Below, piece by piece: positions 16,076-23,900 of a stretch of 28,692 nt of DNA; positions within the stretch are counted from its first letter, which is position 1; each line of letters starts with the position of its first letter. The translations under genes and the position numbers were made by a program. The notes below the pieces were generated by a model that searched no databases, was not told the DNA's origin, and saw nothing but the letters and a program-made list of their open reading frames with translations. The DNA is from an uncultured Bacteroidales bacterium (GTDB lineage Bacteria; Bacteroidota; Bacteroidia; Bacteroidales; Bacteroidaceae). The stretch spans positions 1 through 28,692 of the forward strand of contig CACXLY010000076.1 of NCBI GenBank assembly GCA_902768605.1. Direction: 5' to 3'.

Positions 16076-17556
16076 ACAGGACATTATATGGAAACCTTAT
16101 CTTCGAGTTGTCGAAGAAAGGACGACATACAACGGCGGAGCTGCCCGCCACGCTTCGCCGCAAGGAGGCTGCCCGCTTGCCCGAGTGCGACGAACTGACG
16201 GTAGTGCGTCACTACACGAATCTCAGCCACAACAACTTCGGCGTGAACGACGGCTTCTATCCGCTCGGCTCGTGCACGATGAAGTATAACCCCGTCATCA
16301 ACGAAGAGATAGCCGGCATGAAGGCTTTCGCAGGACTGCATCCCCTGCAACCAGCCGTGACCTGCCAGGGCGCGTTGGAGGTGTATTACAATCTGCAGGT
16401 GTCGCTTGCCGAGCTTGCAGGCCTGAGCGAGTTCACGCTGAACCCCTGTGCCGGCGCACACGGCGAGTTGACCGGCCTGATGGTTATCCGCGCCTATCAC
16501 GAAAGCAGGAATGACGTCCGCACAAAGGTGCTCATCCCCGACTCGGCACATGGCACGAACCCTGCCTCCGCGGCAGTCTGCGGCCTGGAAGTCGTCGAGG
16601 TGAAGAGCAACGCCAATGGAACAGTTGATCTGGAAGACCTGAAGAGACTAATCGAACTAGAAGGCCCAAACATCGCCGCCATGATGATGACCAACCCCAA
16701 CACGCTGGGCATCTTCGAGCCGCGTGTGCTGGAGATAACCGAGATGGTACACAAGGCCGGCGGCCTGATGTACTACGACGGCGCGAACCTCAATGCGTTG
16801 CTCGGCGAATGCCGTCCCGGCGACATGGGCTTTGATGTGATGCACATCAACCTGCACAAGACGTTCTCCACGCCTCATGGTGGCGGCGGCCCCGGCAGCG
16901 GTCCGGTCGGCGTACGCAAAGGCTTGGAGAAGTTCCTCCCCACGCCTCGCGTCAAGAAGGTTGTCGTGAACTACGACCTCCCCGAAGATGGCCCGACCGA
17001 ATGGGAAGGCTTTATCGTCGATTGGGGACAAAGCGAATCCTCGCTCGGCTCTGTCGGCAACTTCTTCGGCAACTTCGGCGTGATGCTGAAGGCTTACGCT
17101 TACATCCTCTCGCTCGGAAGTGAGAACATCAAGCACGTCGGCCCGCTGGCAACCCTCAATGCCAATTACATCAAGGAGCGCCTGAAGGGCGATTACCTCT
17201 TGCCCATCAAGGGGCTGTGCAAGCACGAAGTGGTCTTCGACGGCCTCGCAGACAAGAGCACGGGCGTCACGACAATGGACGTGGCGAAGCGTCTGCTCGA
17301 CTACGGCTACCATGCTCCCACCATCTACTTCCCGCTGCTCTTCCATGAGAGCCTCATGATAGAGCCGACCGAGAACGAGAGCAAGGAGACCATCGATGCC
17401 TTCATCGACGTGATGCATAAGATTGCAGAGGAGGCCAAGACCGATCCCGAAATGGTGAAGACGGCCCCGCACAACACGCCCATCGGCCGTGTCGATGACG
17501 TGCTGGCTGCCAAGCAACCCGTCACAACTTACTGGAAGTCGAAACAGAGCAGTTGA
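16072..17556 (+). CDS. gcvPB: Glycine dehydrogenase (decarboxylating) subunit 2
   Basis: The 494-residue catalytic half of the split P protein carries the pyridoxal-phosphate lysine, Lys263 in INLHKTFSTPHGGGGPG, followed by the glycine-rich loop characteristic of P proteins. Other family stretches are YPLGSCTMKYNP, PDSAHGTNPASA and MMTNPNTLGIFE. The ATG overlaps the gcvPA stop by four bases. There is no sign of a palindromic insertion in either P subunit, unlike in lplA, gcvT and lpd. Confidence 0.97.
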   Translation: MNRTLYGNLIFELSKKGRHTTAELPATLRRKEAARLPECDELTVVRHYTNLSHNNFGVNDGFYPLGSCTMKYNPVINEEIAGMKAFAGLHPLQPAVTCQGALEVYYNLQVSLAELAGLSEFTLNPCAGAHGELTGLMVIRAYHESRNDVRTKVLIPDSAHGTNPASAAVCGLEVVEVKSNANGTVDLEDLKRLIELEGPNIAAMMMTNPNTLGIFEPRVLEITEMVHKAGGLMYYDGANLNALLGECRPGDMGFDVMHINLHKTFSTPHGGGGPGSGPVGVRKGLEKFLPTPRVKKVVVNYDLPEDGPTEWEGFIVDWGQSESSLGSVGNFFGNFGVMLKAYAYILSLGSENIKHVGPLATLNANYIKERLKGDYLLPIKGLCKHEVVFDGLADKSTGVTTMDVAKRLLDYGYHAPTIYFPLLFHESLMIEPTENESKETIDAFIDVMHKIAEEAKTDPEMVKTAPHNTPIGRVDDVLAAKQPVTTYWKSKQSS

Positions 17557-17587
17557 GCAGCAGGGAGGTTATCGCACTTCCGTACTG

Positions 17588-17649
17588 AGTAGTTAAGCCA
17601 ATGCCTATGCTGTTTGAGGTTTTCGGTCAGGACATTCGGCTTAACTACT
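17588..17649. repeat. Inverted repeat between gcvPB and lpd
   Basis: AGTAGTTAAGCC and its exact complement GGCTTAACTACT (12 bp) are separated by 38 nt in the 130-bp gap. The structure could form a large hairpin in mRNA. There is no T-run, so it is not an evident terminator; it may adjust lpd expression or protect mRNA ends. Confidence 0.7.
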
Positions 17650-17686
17650 TAACTGCTTTACTACTTTACTCCAAAAACAATTTCCT

Positions 17687-18985
17687 ATGAACAAAGCAGA
17701 TTTAATCATTATAGGAGCAGGGCCAGGCGGCTACAAAGCTGCGGTCTATGCGGCGAAGAAGGGTCTGAAGGTCACTATCTTCGAGGACGTCCACGTGGGC
17801 GGTACGTGCCTCAACGTTGGCTGCATCCCGACGAAGACGTATGTGCATTCAGCCACGTTTGCTGAAGCTACGGAGCGTCAGCCGCAAGTCGTGGAGGCGC
17901 TGCGCGGCGGCGTGGAGACGCTGCTCTCGCATCCCAACATCACCCTGATTCGCGAGAAGGGCGTCTTCATCGATGCGCATACCGTGAGCGGCGTGACGGC
18001 AGAGCACATCATCGTCGCTACGGGCAGCAGCGCCAAGATGCTGCCCATCCCGGGTGCCGACAGCCCAAAGGTAGGGTCTTCCACCGAGTTGCTCGGCCTG
18101 AAGAAACTGCCCAGGCGGCTCTGCATCATAGGTGCGGGCGTCATCGGCATGGAGTTCGCGAGCGTCTTCCAACGTTTCGGCTCGGAGGTGACCGTCGTGG
18201 AGTACCTCAAGGAGTGCCTTCCCATGGTGGATGGCGACATCGCAAAGCGCCTGCGCAAGCTCCTGGAGAAGCGCGGCATCACCTTCTACATGGGAGCAGG
18301 CGTGAAGAGCCTCGCCCCCGCCCTCTCTGCGGAGAGTGGGGAGGAGAAAGGTGGAGAGGGACTGTCCGTCCTGTTCGAACAGAAAGGCAAAGAGGTGAGC
18401 GTGGAGGCCGATTACGTGCTGATGGCAACGGGCCGCAAGCCGAACGTCTCGCCCGACTTCTCCAATGCGGGCTTCGATTACGATGAGCGCAAGGGCATCG
18501 TCGTGGACGAGAACTTCGAGACAACGGTGAAGGGCATCTATGCCATCGGCGACGTCAACGGACGCCAGATGCTGGCGCATGCGGCGGAGATGCAGGGCAT
18601 ACACGTCGTGAACCGCATCCTCGGCATCGAGGACAAGATACGCTTCGACTTCATGCCCGCCGCCATCTTCACCGAGCCCGAAGCCGCCTGCGTCGGTCCC
18701 ACAGAGGACCAGCTGAAGCAGGCAGGCACGCCATTCGAGTGCCACAAAAGCTTCTACCGCGCCAACGGCAAGGCGCTGGCGATGAACGAGACGGAAGGCA
18801 TGGTCAAGCTCTGTTGCGAGCCCGAAGAAGGCAAGTTGCTCAGCGCCCACGTATTCGGAGCACATGCCGCCGACATCGTACAGGAAGTGACGGCCTACAT
18901 CACCCTCGGCGCCACGCTGCGTCAGCTCCGCGAGACCGTCCACATTCATCCCACCCTCTCCGAGGTGCTGATAGAGGTGAACTGA
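17687..18985 (+). CDS. lpd: Dihydrolipoyl dehydrogenase (glycine cleavage L protein)
   Basis: The flavoenzyme reoxidises dihydrolipoyl-GcvH with NAD+. It has the FAD site IIIGAGPGGYKAAVYA, the redox disulfide Cys41/Cys46 in GGTCLNVGCIPTK, the NAD site IIGAGVIGMEFASVFQRFG, and the catalytic His421-Glu426 pair in HIHPTLSE. Length is 432 residues. Residues about 210-225 (APALSAESGEEKGGEG), between GAGVKSL and LSVLFEQKGK, look like an in-frame palindromic insertion (18315-18362). It comes last in the cluster and is followed by a strong terminator. In other bacteria lpd serves several 2-oxoacid complexes; here its position points to glycine cleavage, but a wider role is not excluded. Confidence 0.95.
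   Translation: MNKADLIIIGAGPGGYKAAVYAAKKGLKVTIFEDVHVGGTCLNVGCIPTKTYVHSATFAEATERQPQVVEALRGGVETLLSHPNITLIREKGVFIDAHTVSGVTAEHIIVATGSSAKMLPIPGADSPKVGSSTELLGLKKLPRRLCIIGAGVIGMEFASVFQRFGSEVTVVEYLKECLPMVDGDIAKRLRKLLEKRGITFYMGAGVKSLAPALSAESGEEKGGEGLSVLFEQKGKEVSVEADYVLMATGRKPNVSPDFSNAGFDYDERKGIVVDENFETTVKGIYAIGDVNGRQMLAHAAEMQGIHVVNRILGIEDKIRFDFMPAAIFTEPEAACVGPTEDQLKQAGTPFECHKSFYRANGKALAMNETEGMVKLCCEPEEGKLLSAHVFGAHAADIVQEVTAYITLGATLRQLRETVHIHPTLSEVLIEVN
18315..18362 (+). repeat. Palindromic insertion inside lpd
   Basis: The inner hairpin is CTCTC-TGCG-GAGAG (18323-18336), with outer partial complement CCCGCCCTCTC and GGTGGAGAGGGA. The frame is maintained. It shares the inner hairpin type with the palindrome at the end of lplA. 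Confidence 0.7.
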
Positions 18986-19013
18986 GGAGACGGACGAACC
19001 GTACCAAACGCAA

Positions 19014-19048
19014 AAACAGGGAGCCGCATCATGTGTGGCTCCCTGTTT
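19014..19048 (+). terminator. Intrinsic terminator of the glycine cleavage cluster
   Basis: A perfect 12-bp stem (AAACAGGGAGCC and its complement) with an 11-nt loop, 28 bp after the lpd stop; the A-rich and T-rich stem ends support termination in both directions. The gene on the other side (GH43) converges on it. Confidence 0.85.
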
Positions 19049-19122
19049 GCATACGGGGGTGCAGCTCCCGCAAAAGGTGCTGCCGGGGAACGCAAGATGA
19101 AGGAGTTTCAGACCCCTCACGA

Positions 19123-19204
19123 GGGAACGCCAGACGCTACAGCAAGCGTCGGCCGTTCCCACAGCAAGGAAACGCCGTTCCCACAGCAAGCGTCGGCCGT
19201 TCCC
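19123..19204. repeat. 22-bp tandem repeats with a preceding inverted arm
   Basis: There are three 22-bp units at 19139-19160, 19161-19182 and 19183-19204; each begins ACAGCAAG and ends CCGTTCCC, the first and third being identical. The stretch 19123-19138 is complementary to 19145-19160 at 14 of 16 positions, giving a hairpin with a 6-nt loop. The unit length equals that of the array at 12004, but the sequence differs. No gene is seen between 19049 and 19231. Confidence 0.9.
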
Positions 19205-19231
19205 TCACGTGGCGTTTTTCTCCTCTTTACG

Positions 19232-21295
19232 TCAGTTGATGAGATACACCTTCTCTTTTCCCTGATAGGTAGCGCGGACGGTGGCGCGTCCGTCGGCGAT
19301 GGGGCTGATCTGGAACTTCACATCGGGGTTGGGCGAACTGGCTTTCAGCACGGAGCCCTGGCGAAGCGGACCATACACCTGGTAGTGGGTGACGTCGATG
19401 TAGCCGTTGGCGTTGCTGGTGTAAACGGGTGTGCTCGGCACGACGAGCTGCTTGCCGTCGACGGCGATGGCCACGTCGGTCATGCCTTTCTGCAGGCAGA
19501 GGGGCACTTCAATCGAGCCGCCCTTGCTGAAGCCAAGTCCGTGGAGGTCGAAGAGACCCTGTGGACGCTGCGGCCCTTGCCGACGCCCGAACTGCCGCTG
19601 CTGCTGAGGCTCCTCCACCTCAGGCCCTTCGACCACGAGGTAGATGGCATGCTTGCCCGTGAGGCCCTCGACGGCATCAGCCGGGATATTGCAGACGCGG
19701 GGCTCGCGCGGCGCATCGGCCGGGACGTTTATCACGGCAATCTCGCGGCCCTTCCAAGTCGGGTTGGCGTATGGCCCGTCGAGCATGACGTGCACCTTGA
19801 AGGCGCCCTTGCCGCCCGGAGTGAGATGGAGGCAGAACTGCGTCTTGTTGCCCTGCTTCGTGCCCTCGAAGGCAGGCAGTCCTTTGTCTGCTTGAGCCAG
19901 ACCTCCGAAGCCGAAGTACTTGAATCCCACAATGGTGCCGTTTCTGAGGCCCGCGAGGTCCATCGTGTTGCGCCAGACGTCGTGGTTGTCCTGCATACAC
20001 TCGCCGCTGCCGGGGCCCGACACGTAGCAGGCGATGCCGGCACTGTAATACTGATAGGGCGGCAGACCAAATATCTGGAAGCCCTCGCTGGTGACTTCGG
20101 CGCCGGTATATTCGTCGCCGTTGCCGGCCTTGGCAGTCCACGCGTTCTGCGGGGCAAAGGGGTCGTAGCCGGTAATGCGCACCTGGCCGCCCTTGCTGAC
20201 AGGCTTCTTGTCCCACTCAATCTTGACGGGCGCCACCATTGCCTGACGCGCATTGGCAAAGCCACGAGGCGGACGGTGATAGAAGACGTACCACTGCCCG
20301 TTGATTTCCTGCAGCGAGCCGTGCGTATTGTGGGCGAAGTTGGTCGTCGTCAGTCGGGAGCCGTCCTCGTTAAGCACGACGCCTCGGCTGTCCACCAGCA
20401 CGCCGCCGGAGCGCCAAGGGCCCAGGGGCGAGTCGCCGTAAGCATAGCGCAGCGCGCTGTTCGTGTTGCCAAGGCCGTACTCCTTGCCGCTGTAGCCCGA
20501 GAATACCATTACGTATTTGTTTCCCACCTGACGGATGCTGCTTGCCTCGAAGAAGTTGAAGTCGAGGGGATTCTGTCCCTCGTAGAGCGCCTTGTATTGG
20601 CTGCCCTCCTTGTCGAGAAGACGTCCGTCGTGACTGCTGGCAGGGATGAAGGGGTCAATCAGTTCCGTGCCCGGGCGCTTGCTGTACATCGTGTTTTGGT
20701 CGAGCTCGCAAGCCGTGGAGTGTTGGAATCCGTAGAAGACGTAAGCACGAAAGCCCTTGTCGTAGTCCTTGTCTTTCTTGTCCGTAATAGTCTCGACGAA
20801 CACCGAGGGGTCGAAATCGATGAGGGAGCCCTCCACGCAGCGCGTGCCGTCGGGTGTGAGGTTGACGGGCGTGAACGGACCATTGGGGCGGTCGCCCTTG
20901 CAGACCATCGCCACGCGCCCCCAGCCGCGGCTGTGCGGGTAGAGCCAATAGGTCTTCTTGCCCGTCGCCTTGTCCTTTACCTCCACAAGGTCGGGCGCGT
21001 ACATCGTGTCCCATCGGCCACCGACGAACCACGAGAAGATGGGGCCCTCGTCGCGCCATTGCGTGAGGTCCTCCACGGGAGCCGACCACATGCGGATGTC
21101 GTTGCCGCAGTACTCGGAATAGTGTGTGTCGTGCGAACCGATGATGTAGGCACGCAGTTTCCCTGGGTTGTCGGGGTCTTCGAAAACGCGAGGCTCACCG
21201 TCGGGCAAGTGCTCCCACAGAGGGAGGTAAGGGTTTTGCGACTGTCCTGCCAACGCTCCGAGCAGGAAACATGATAGAAGAGCGAGTTTTTTCAT
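19232..21295 (-). CDS. Secreted glycoside hydrolase, GH43-like five-bladed propeller plus C-terminal region
   Basis: The 687-residue protein has a signal peptide (MKKLALLSCFLLGALAGQSQ). Residues about 28-390 look like a GH43 beta-propeller; the plausible catalytic set is Asp40 in RVFEDPDN, Asp102 in MYAPDLVEV and Glu250 in FFEASSIR, matching the family's base, modulator and acid order. The remaining 300 residues contain what may be a CBM6-like sandwich (YYSAGIACYVSGPGSGE, WRNTMDLAGLRNGTIVGFKY) split by a Gln/Arg-rich stretch (QQQRQFGRRQGPQRPQ). GH43 enzymes act on arabinose-, xylose- or galactose-containing side chains; the substrate here is not deducible. It lies beside a GH36 and a GH16 gene, but no SusC/SusD pair is in view. 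A long open frame on the opposite strand (19031-21274) is a high-GC shadow. Confidence 0.82.
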   Translation of the reverse strand: MKKLALLSCFLLGALAGQSQNPYLPLWEHLPDGEPRVFEDPDNPGKLRAYIIGSHDTHYSEYCGNDIRMWSAPVEDLTQWRDEGPIFSWFVGGRWDTMYAPDLVEVKDKATGKKTYWLYPHSRGWGRVAMVCKGDRPNGPFTPVNLTPDGTRCVEGSLIDFDPSVFVETITDKKDKDYDKGFRAYVFYGFQHSTACELDQNTMYSKRPGTELIDPFIPASSHDGRLLDKEGSQYKALYEGQNPLDFNFFEASSIRQVGNKYVMVFSGYSGKEYGLGNTNSALRYAYGDSPLGPWRSGGVLVDSRGVVLNEDGSRLTTTNFAHNTHGSLQEINGQWYVFYHRPPRGFANARQAMVAPVKIEWDKKPVSKGGQVRITGYDPFAPQNAWTAKAGNGDEYTGAEVTSEGFQIFGLPPYQYYSAGIACYVSGPGSGECMQDNHDVWRNTMDLAGLRNGTIVGFKYFGFGGLAQADKGLPAFEGTKQGNKTQFCLHLTPGGKGAFKVHVMLDGPYANPTWKGREIAVINVPADAPREPRVCNIPADAVEGLTGKHAIYLVVEGPEVEEPQQQRQFGRRQGPQRPQGLFDLHGLGFSKGGSIEVPLCLQKGMTDVAIAVDGKQLVVPSTPVYTSNANGYIDVTHYQVYGPLRQGSVLKASSPNPDVKFQISPIADGRATVRATYQGKEKVYLIN

Positions 21296-21300
21296 TCCTT

Positions 21301-21610
21301 CAATATTTTGTATTTCTTATTTAGGTTTCGCTTGTTATATTATGATGGAAGTTAAAGAAGTTAAGGAAGTTAGCGAGCTTTGCTCGCTTGGGGAAGTTCT
21401 CATATGCTCTAGCAGTAAGGCGCGCTTTTAATGCGCGGAGAAAGGACAATAGCTTTTGTAGCCAAATCCGTGAAAAGGAATGAAGAGTGAAGAATGAAGA
21501 ATGAAGAATTTGCTGCCGCGATTAACTATGGACTATGAACTATGAATTATGAACTAAAATGGTATCGTCCTTTAACTTCTTTAACTTCATTAACTTCTTT
21601 AACTTCCGAA
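21301..21610. repeat. Left arm of a large inverted repeat (arm A)
   Basis: The core 21441-21597 is the reverse complement of 25489-25638, with two substitutions and one extra 7-bp unit. It contains GAAGAAT and CTATGAA 7-bp units, a 9-bp TTAACTTC array, and TTTGCTGCCGCG. Weaker similarity continues outward to about 21301 (GAAACCTAAATAAG on the minus strand against GAAACTTAAATAAG in arm B). Arm A also has about 42 extra bases near 21397-21440, including GCGCGC. It fills the whole 326-bp gap between the GH43 start and the alpha-galactosidase stop. Confidence 0.93.
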
Positions 21611-21621
21611 AGCGGAGTTTC

Positions 21622-23787
21622 TCATTCTTTCATTATCTCTATGATATGGCTCACGAGGTCGTTCGTCGATGTCACCTTGATGCCGACCTTCATCAGGTAG
21701 TCGCCCGTATATACCTTGTCGTTGCAGGGCAGCCAGCTTTGCTTGCCGGGCATCAGGCAAATCTCCTTGACGCGGTACTTGGCGGCGGCGTCGAGTCCCT
21801 GCAGTCGCGTGGGCAGGATGTTCTCGCCATAGCGCGGGTGGATATCGTATGCGAAGACGATGCTCTTGCTCTTTGCGTCATCCACGCGCTGCACGACGCA
21901 ATGCTGTCCCTCGTAGGGCGAGACGAGCCGGTAGAGGTTGGGCGACCAGACGACTTCCTTCAGGCGCTTGTACTCCTTGATTGCCGTGCGGCAGTACTGG
22001 CGGTCGTCGTCGGAAAGGCCTTTCAAGCCGATGTCGAAGCCCAGCTTTCCCTGGAAGGCCACATCGACGCGGAACTTGATGCTCGCCCGCCTGTTCCACT
22101 CCGTCACGTGGGCACACATGGCCTTTGCCGGCATGAACTGCGAGTAGCCCCATTGGATGAAGAGGCGCTCGATGGGGTCTGTGTTGTCGCTGCACCAGAA
22201 CTCGGTGAAGTAGCGCAGCCCCGTCACGTCGGAACGTCCGCCGCCTCCCGAGCACATCATCATGTAGAGGTCGGGGTACTTGGCCTGCACGCGGTCGAGC
22301 ACCTTGTACAGCCCGCGCACGTAATCGACATACAGGTTGCCCTGATTCTCCTTGAGATACGGGGAATAGATGTTCGTGATGGGCGAGTTGCAGTCCCACT
22401 TCATGAAGCGAATCTCAGGGTTTTCCTGCATGAGTCCGTCCACGATGCCGAACACGAAGTCCTGCACTTGCGGATTGCACAGGTCGAGCACCATCTGGTT
22501 GCGGAAGTAGTAGGTTTCCCTCGAGGGTAACTGTATCAGCCAGTCGGGGTGCTTTTCGGCAAGCTCGCTCTTCGGGTTCACCATCTCCGGCTCTATCCAG
22601 ATGCCGAAGGCAACGCCGTTTTCCTTGGCTTTCCTGACGAGATAGGGAATGCCCTGCGGCAGCTTGTCCTTCGTCACCTGCCAGTCGCCGAGGCCCGCGT
22701 GGTCGTCTTTGCGCGGGTACTTGTTGCCGAACCAGCCGTCGTCGAGAAGGAAGAGGTCGACGCCCAAGTCCTTTGCCTCGCCGAAGAGCGCCACGAGCTT
22801 CTCCTCGTTGAAATCAAAATAGGTGTTCTCCCAGTTGTTGAGGAGCGTCATGCGGTCGTCCTTTGCCTTGTGCAGCTGATGGTTCATCATCCATCGCTGG
22901 AAGCGTCGGCTGCCTTCGCCCGTGCCGTTTTGGCTGAGGGTGAAATAGAAGTCGGCCGTGCGGAAGACGTCTCCTTTCCGCAGAAGATAGGAGGAGGCGT
23001 CGTGGTTGATGCCGCTCACGACGCGGAGGACGTGCTGATTGTCCACCTCGAACGTGAAGCGGAAGTTGCCCGTCCAGCCCAATGTGCCCATGAGCACCGT
23101 GCCGTCGTTCTCGCTGACCGGACCGCCCAGGCCGACCTCGAAGAACGGTTGCGCCATCATGTTCGCCCTGGTTCCCAAGCGGCTGTCCACCACTTTCTTG
23201 CCGAACATCAGCTCTTGCGACTGCATCTGCATCTCCTTTGCCCAGTCGCTCGCAAACTCGGTCAAGTAGTAGCTGGGCGCTTCGAAGTAGAGCATCGACG
23301 AGGCATAGCGGCCGAGATAGACCTTGCCCTTCTCTTCCTGACGTATCTCGGCCCATTGCTGCACGATGTCCTCGCGCGCATAAACCTTATAATATAATGT
23401 GACTTCCACGGGATAGACCTCGTCGCGGAGCATGATGGAGGTGAGGTCGCCCTGCTGAGAATGCCGGACATACTTCAGGACAGACGTGGGGTTGCCATCG
23501 GCATGGCGAATCTCGAATGCCGGCTCGTAGTAGTCCTCGGTGCCCATCACCGGGTAGGCCTCGAGGCCTTTGATGCACGAACTGCTCAGGCCGGCTTGCG
23601 GCATGGAGAGCATCGACGGGTCTGTCTGCTCGGAGAGGCGCTCGCCGAGGTACGTCTGGCAGAGCCGCTGCTGAGAATTCACCTGCAAGACGAGCTGCGT
23701 GTGGTCCGTCGTGATGCTGATGGTCTGAGCCAAAAGAATGAAGAACGAAGAATGAAGAATGAGGAATAAGAAGGTTCGCTTGGTCAT
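21622..23787 (-). CDS. Alpha-galactosidase, GH36 type, secreted
   Basis: The enzyme should release terminal alpha-galactose from galactomannans or raffinose-type oligosaccharides. The 721-residue length, the N-terminal beta-sandwich and the catalytic barrel are typical: nucleophile Asp465 in FMKWDCNSPI and acid/base Asp534 in FWCSDNTDPIERL, plus LFLLDDGWFG and GIWIEPEMV. The signal peptide is MTKRTFLFLILHSSFFILLAQ; its hydrophobic core is encoded by the 7-bp repeat ATTCTTC (see repeat at 23733-23769). It is divergent from the GH16 gene, with back-to-back -7 boxes about 50 bp apart, suggesting joint control. Both genes lie between the two arms of the inverted repeat. Confidence 0.95.
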   Translation of the reverse strand: MTKRTFLFLILHSSFFILLAQTISITTDHTQLVLQVNSQQRLCQTYLGERLSEQTDPSMLSMPQAGLSSSCIKGLEAYPVMGTEDYYEPAFEIRHADGNPTSVLKYVRHSQQGDLTSIMLRDEVYPVEVTLYYKVYAREDIVQQWAEIRQEEKGKVYLGRYASSMLYFEAPSYYLTEFASDWAKEMQMQSQELMFGKKVVDSRLGTRANMMAQPFFEVGLGGPVSENDGTVLMGTLGWTGNFRFTFEVDNQHVLRVVSGINHDASSYLLRKGDVFRTADFYFTLSQNGTGEGSRRFQRWMMNHQLHKAKDDRMTLLNNWENTYFDFNEEKLVALFGEAKDLGVDLFLLDDGWFGNKYPRKDDHAGLGDWQVTKDKLPQGIPYLVRKAKENGVAFGIWIEPEMVNPKSELAEKHPDWLIQLPSRETYYFRNQMVLDLCNPQVQDFVFGIVDGLMQENPEIRFMKWDCNSPITNIYSPYLKENQGNLYVDYVRGLYKVLDRVQAKYPDLYMMMCSGGGGRSDVTGLRYFTEFWCSDNTDPIERLFIQWGYSQFMPAKAMCAHVTEWNRRASIKFRVDVAFQGKLGFDIGLKGLSDDDRQYCRTAIKEYKRLKEVVWSPNLYRLVSPYEGQHCVVQRVDDAKSKSIVFAYDIHPRYGENILPTRLQGLDAAAKYRVKEICLMPGKQSWLPCNDKVYTGDYLMKVGIKVTSTNDLVSHIIEIMKE
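23733..23769 (-). repeat. 7-bp GAAGAAT array encoding a signal peptide core
   Basis: Five imperfect GAAGAAT units; read on the minus strand they encode residues 7-18 of the alpha-galactosidase, including ILHSSFF. The same unit appears in noncoding DNA at 21480-21510, 25567-25600 and 26796-26825. Confidence 0.85.
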
Positions 23788-23817
23788 GATTTGCTCGATT
23801 ATTTGCTATTTCTCCTG

Positions 23818-23825
23818 CAAAGATA
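23818..23825 (-). promoter_or_regulatory. Bacteroidales -7 box (TATCTTTG) for the alpha-galactosidase
   Basis: TATCTTTG on the minus strand, preceded by a seven-T tract and CG, ends 30 bp before the ATG at 23787. Confidence 0.65.
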
Positions 23826-23868
23826 CGAAAAAAACCAATCCCTTTCCCCTAATCTCTAATCTTTTTCG

Positions 23869-23876
23869 TACCTTTG
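23869..23876 (+). promoter_or_regulatory. Bacteroidales -7 box (TACCTTTG) for the GH16 gene
   Basis: TACCTTTG follows CTAATCTCTAATCTTTTTCG and ends 24 bp before the ATG at 23901. It rules out the in-frame TTG at 23874, which would overlap the box. Confidence 0.68.
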
Positions 23877-23900
23877 TGCTCGTTAGCATATAATAACGAC

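Noticed and set aside
17849..19189. 446-codon minus-strand frame antisense to lpd
   Set aside because: It runs through the lpd terminator and has no recognisable motif, while lpd carries all its active-site residues.
19031..21274. 747-codon open frame on the plus strand, antisense to the GH43-like gene
   Set aside because: It lacks any signal peptide or family motif, has low-complexity Val/Ala/Arg-rich composition and exactly mirrors the GH43 frame, whose catalytic motifs and signal peptide are clear. High GC makes such shadows common.
23874..23900. Upstream TTG start for the GH16 protein
   Set aside because: It overlaps the -7 promoter box TACCTTTG and would place extra residues before a normal signal peptide; the ATG at 23901 fits.
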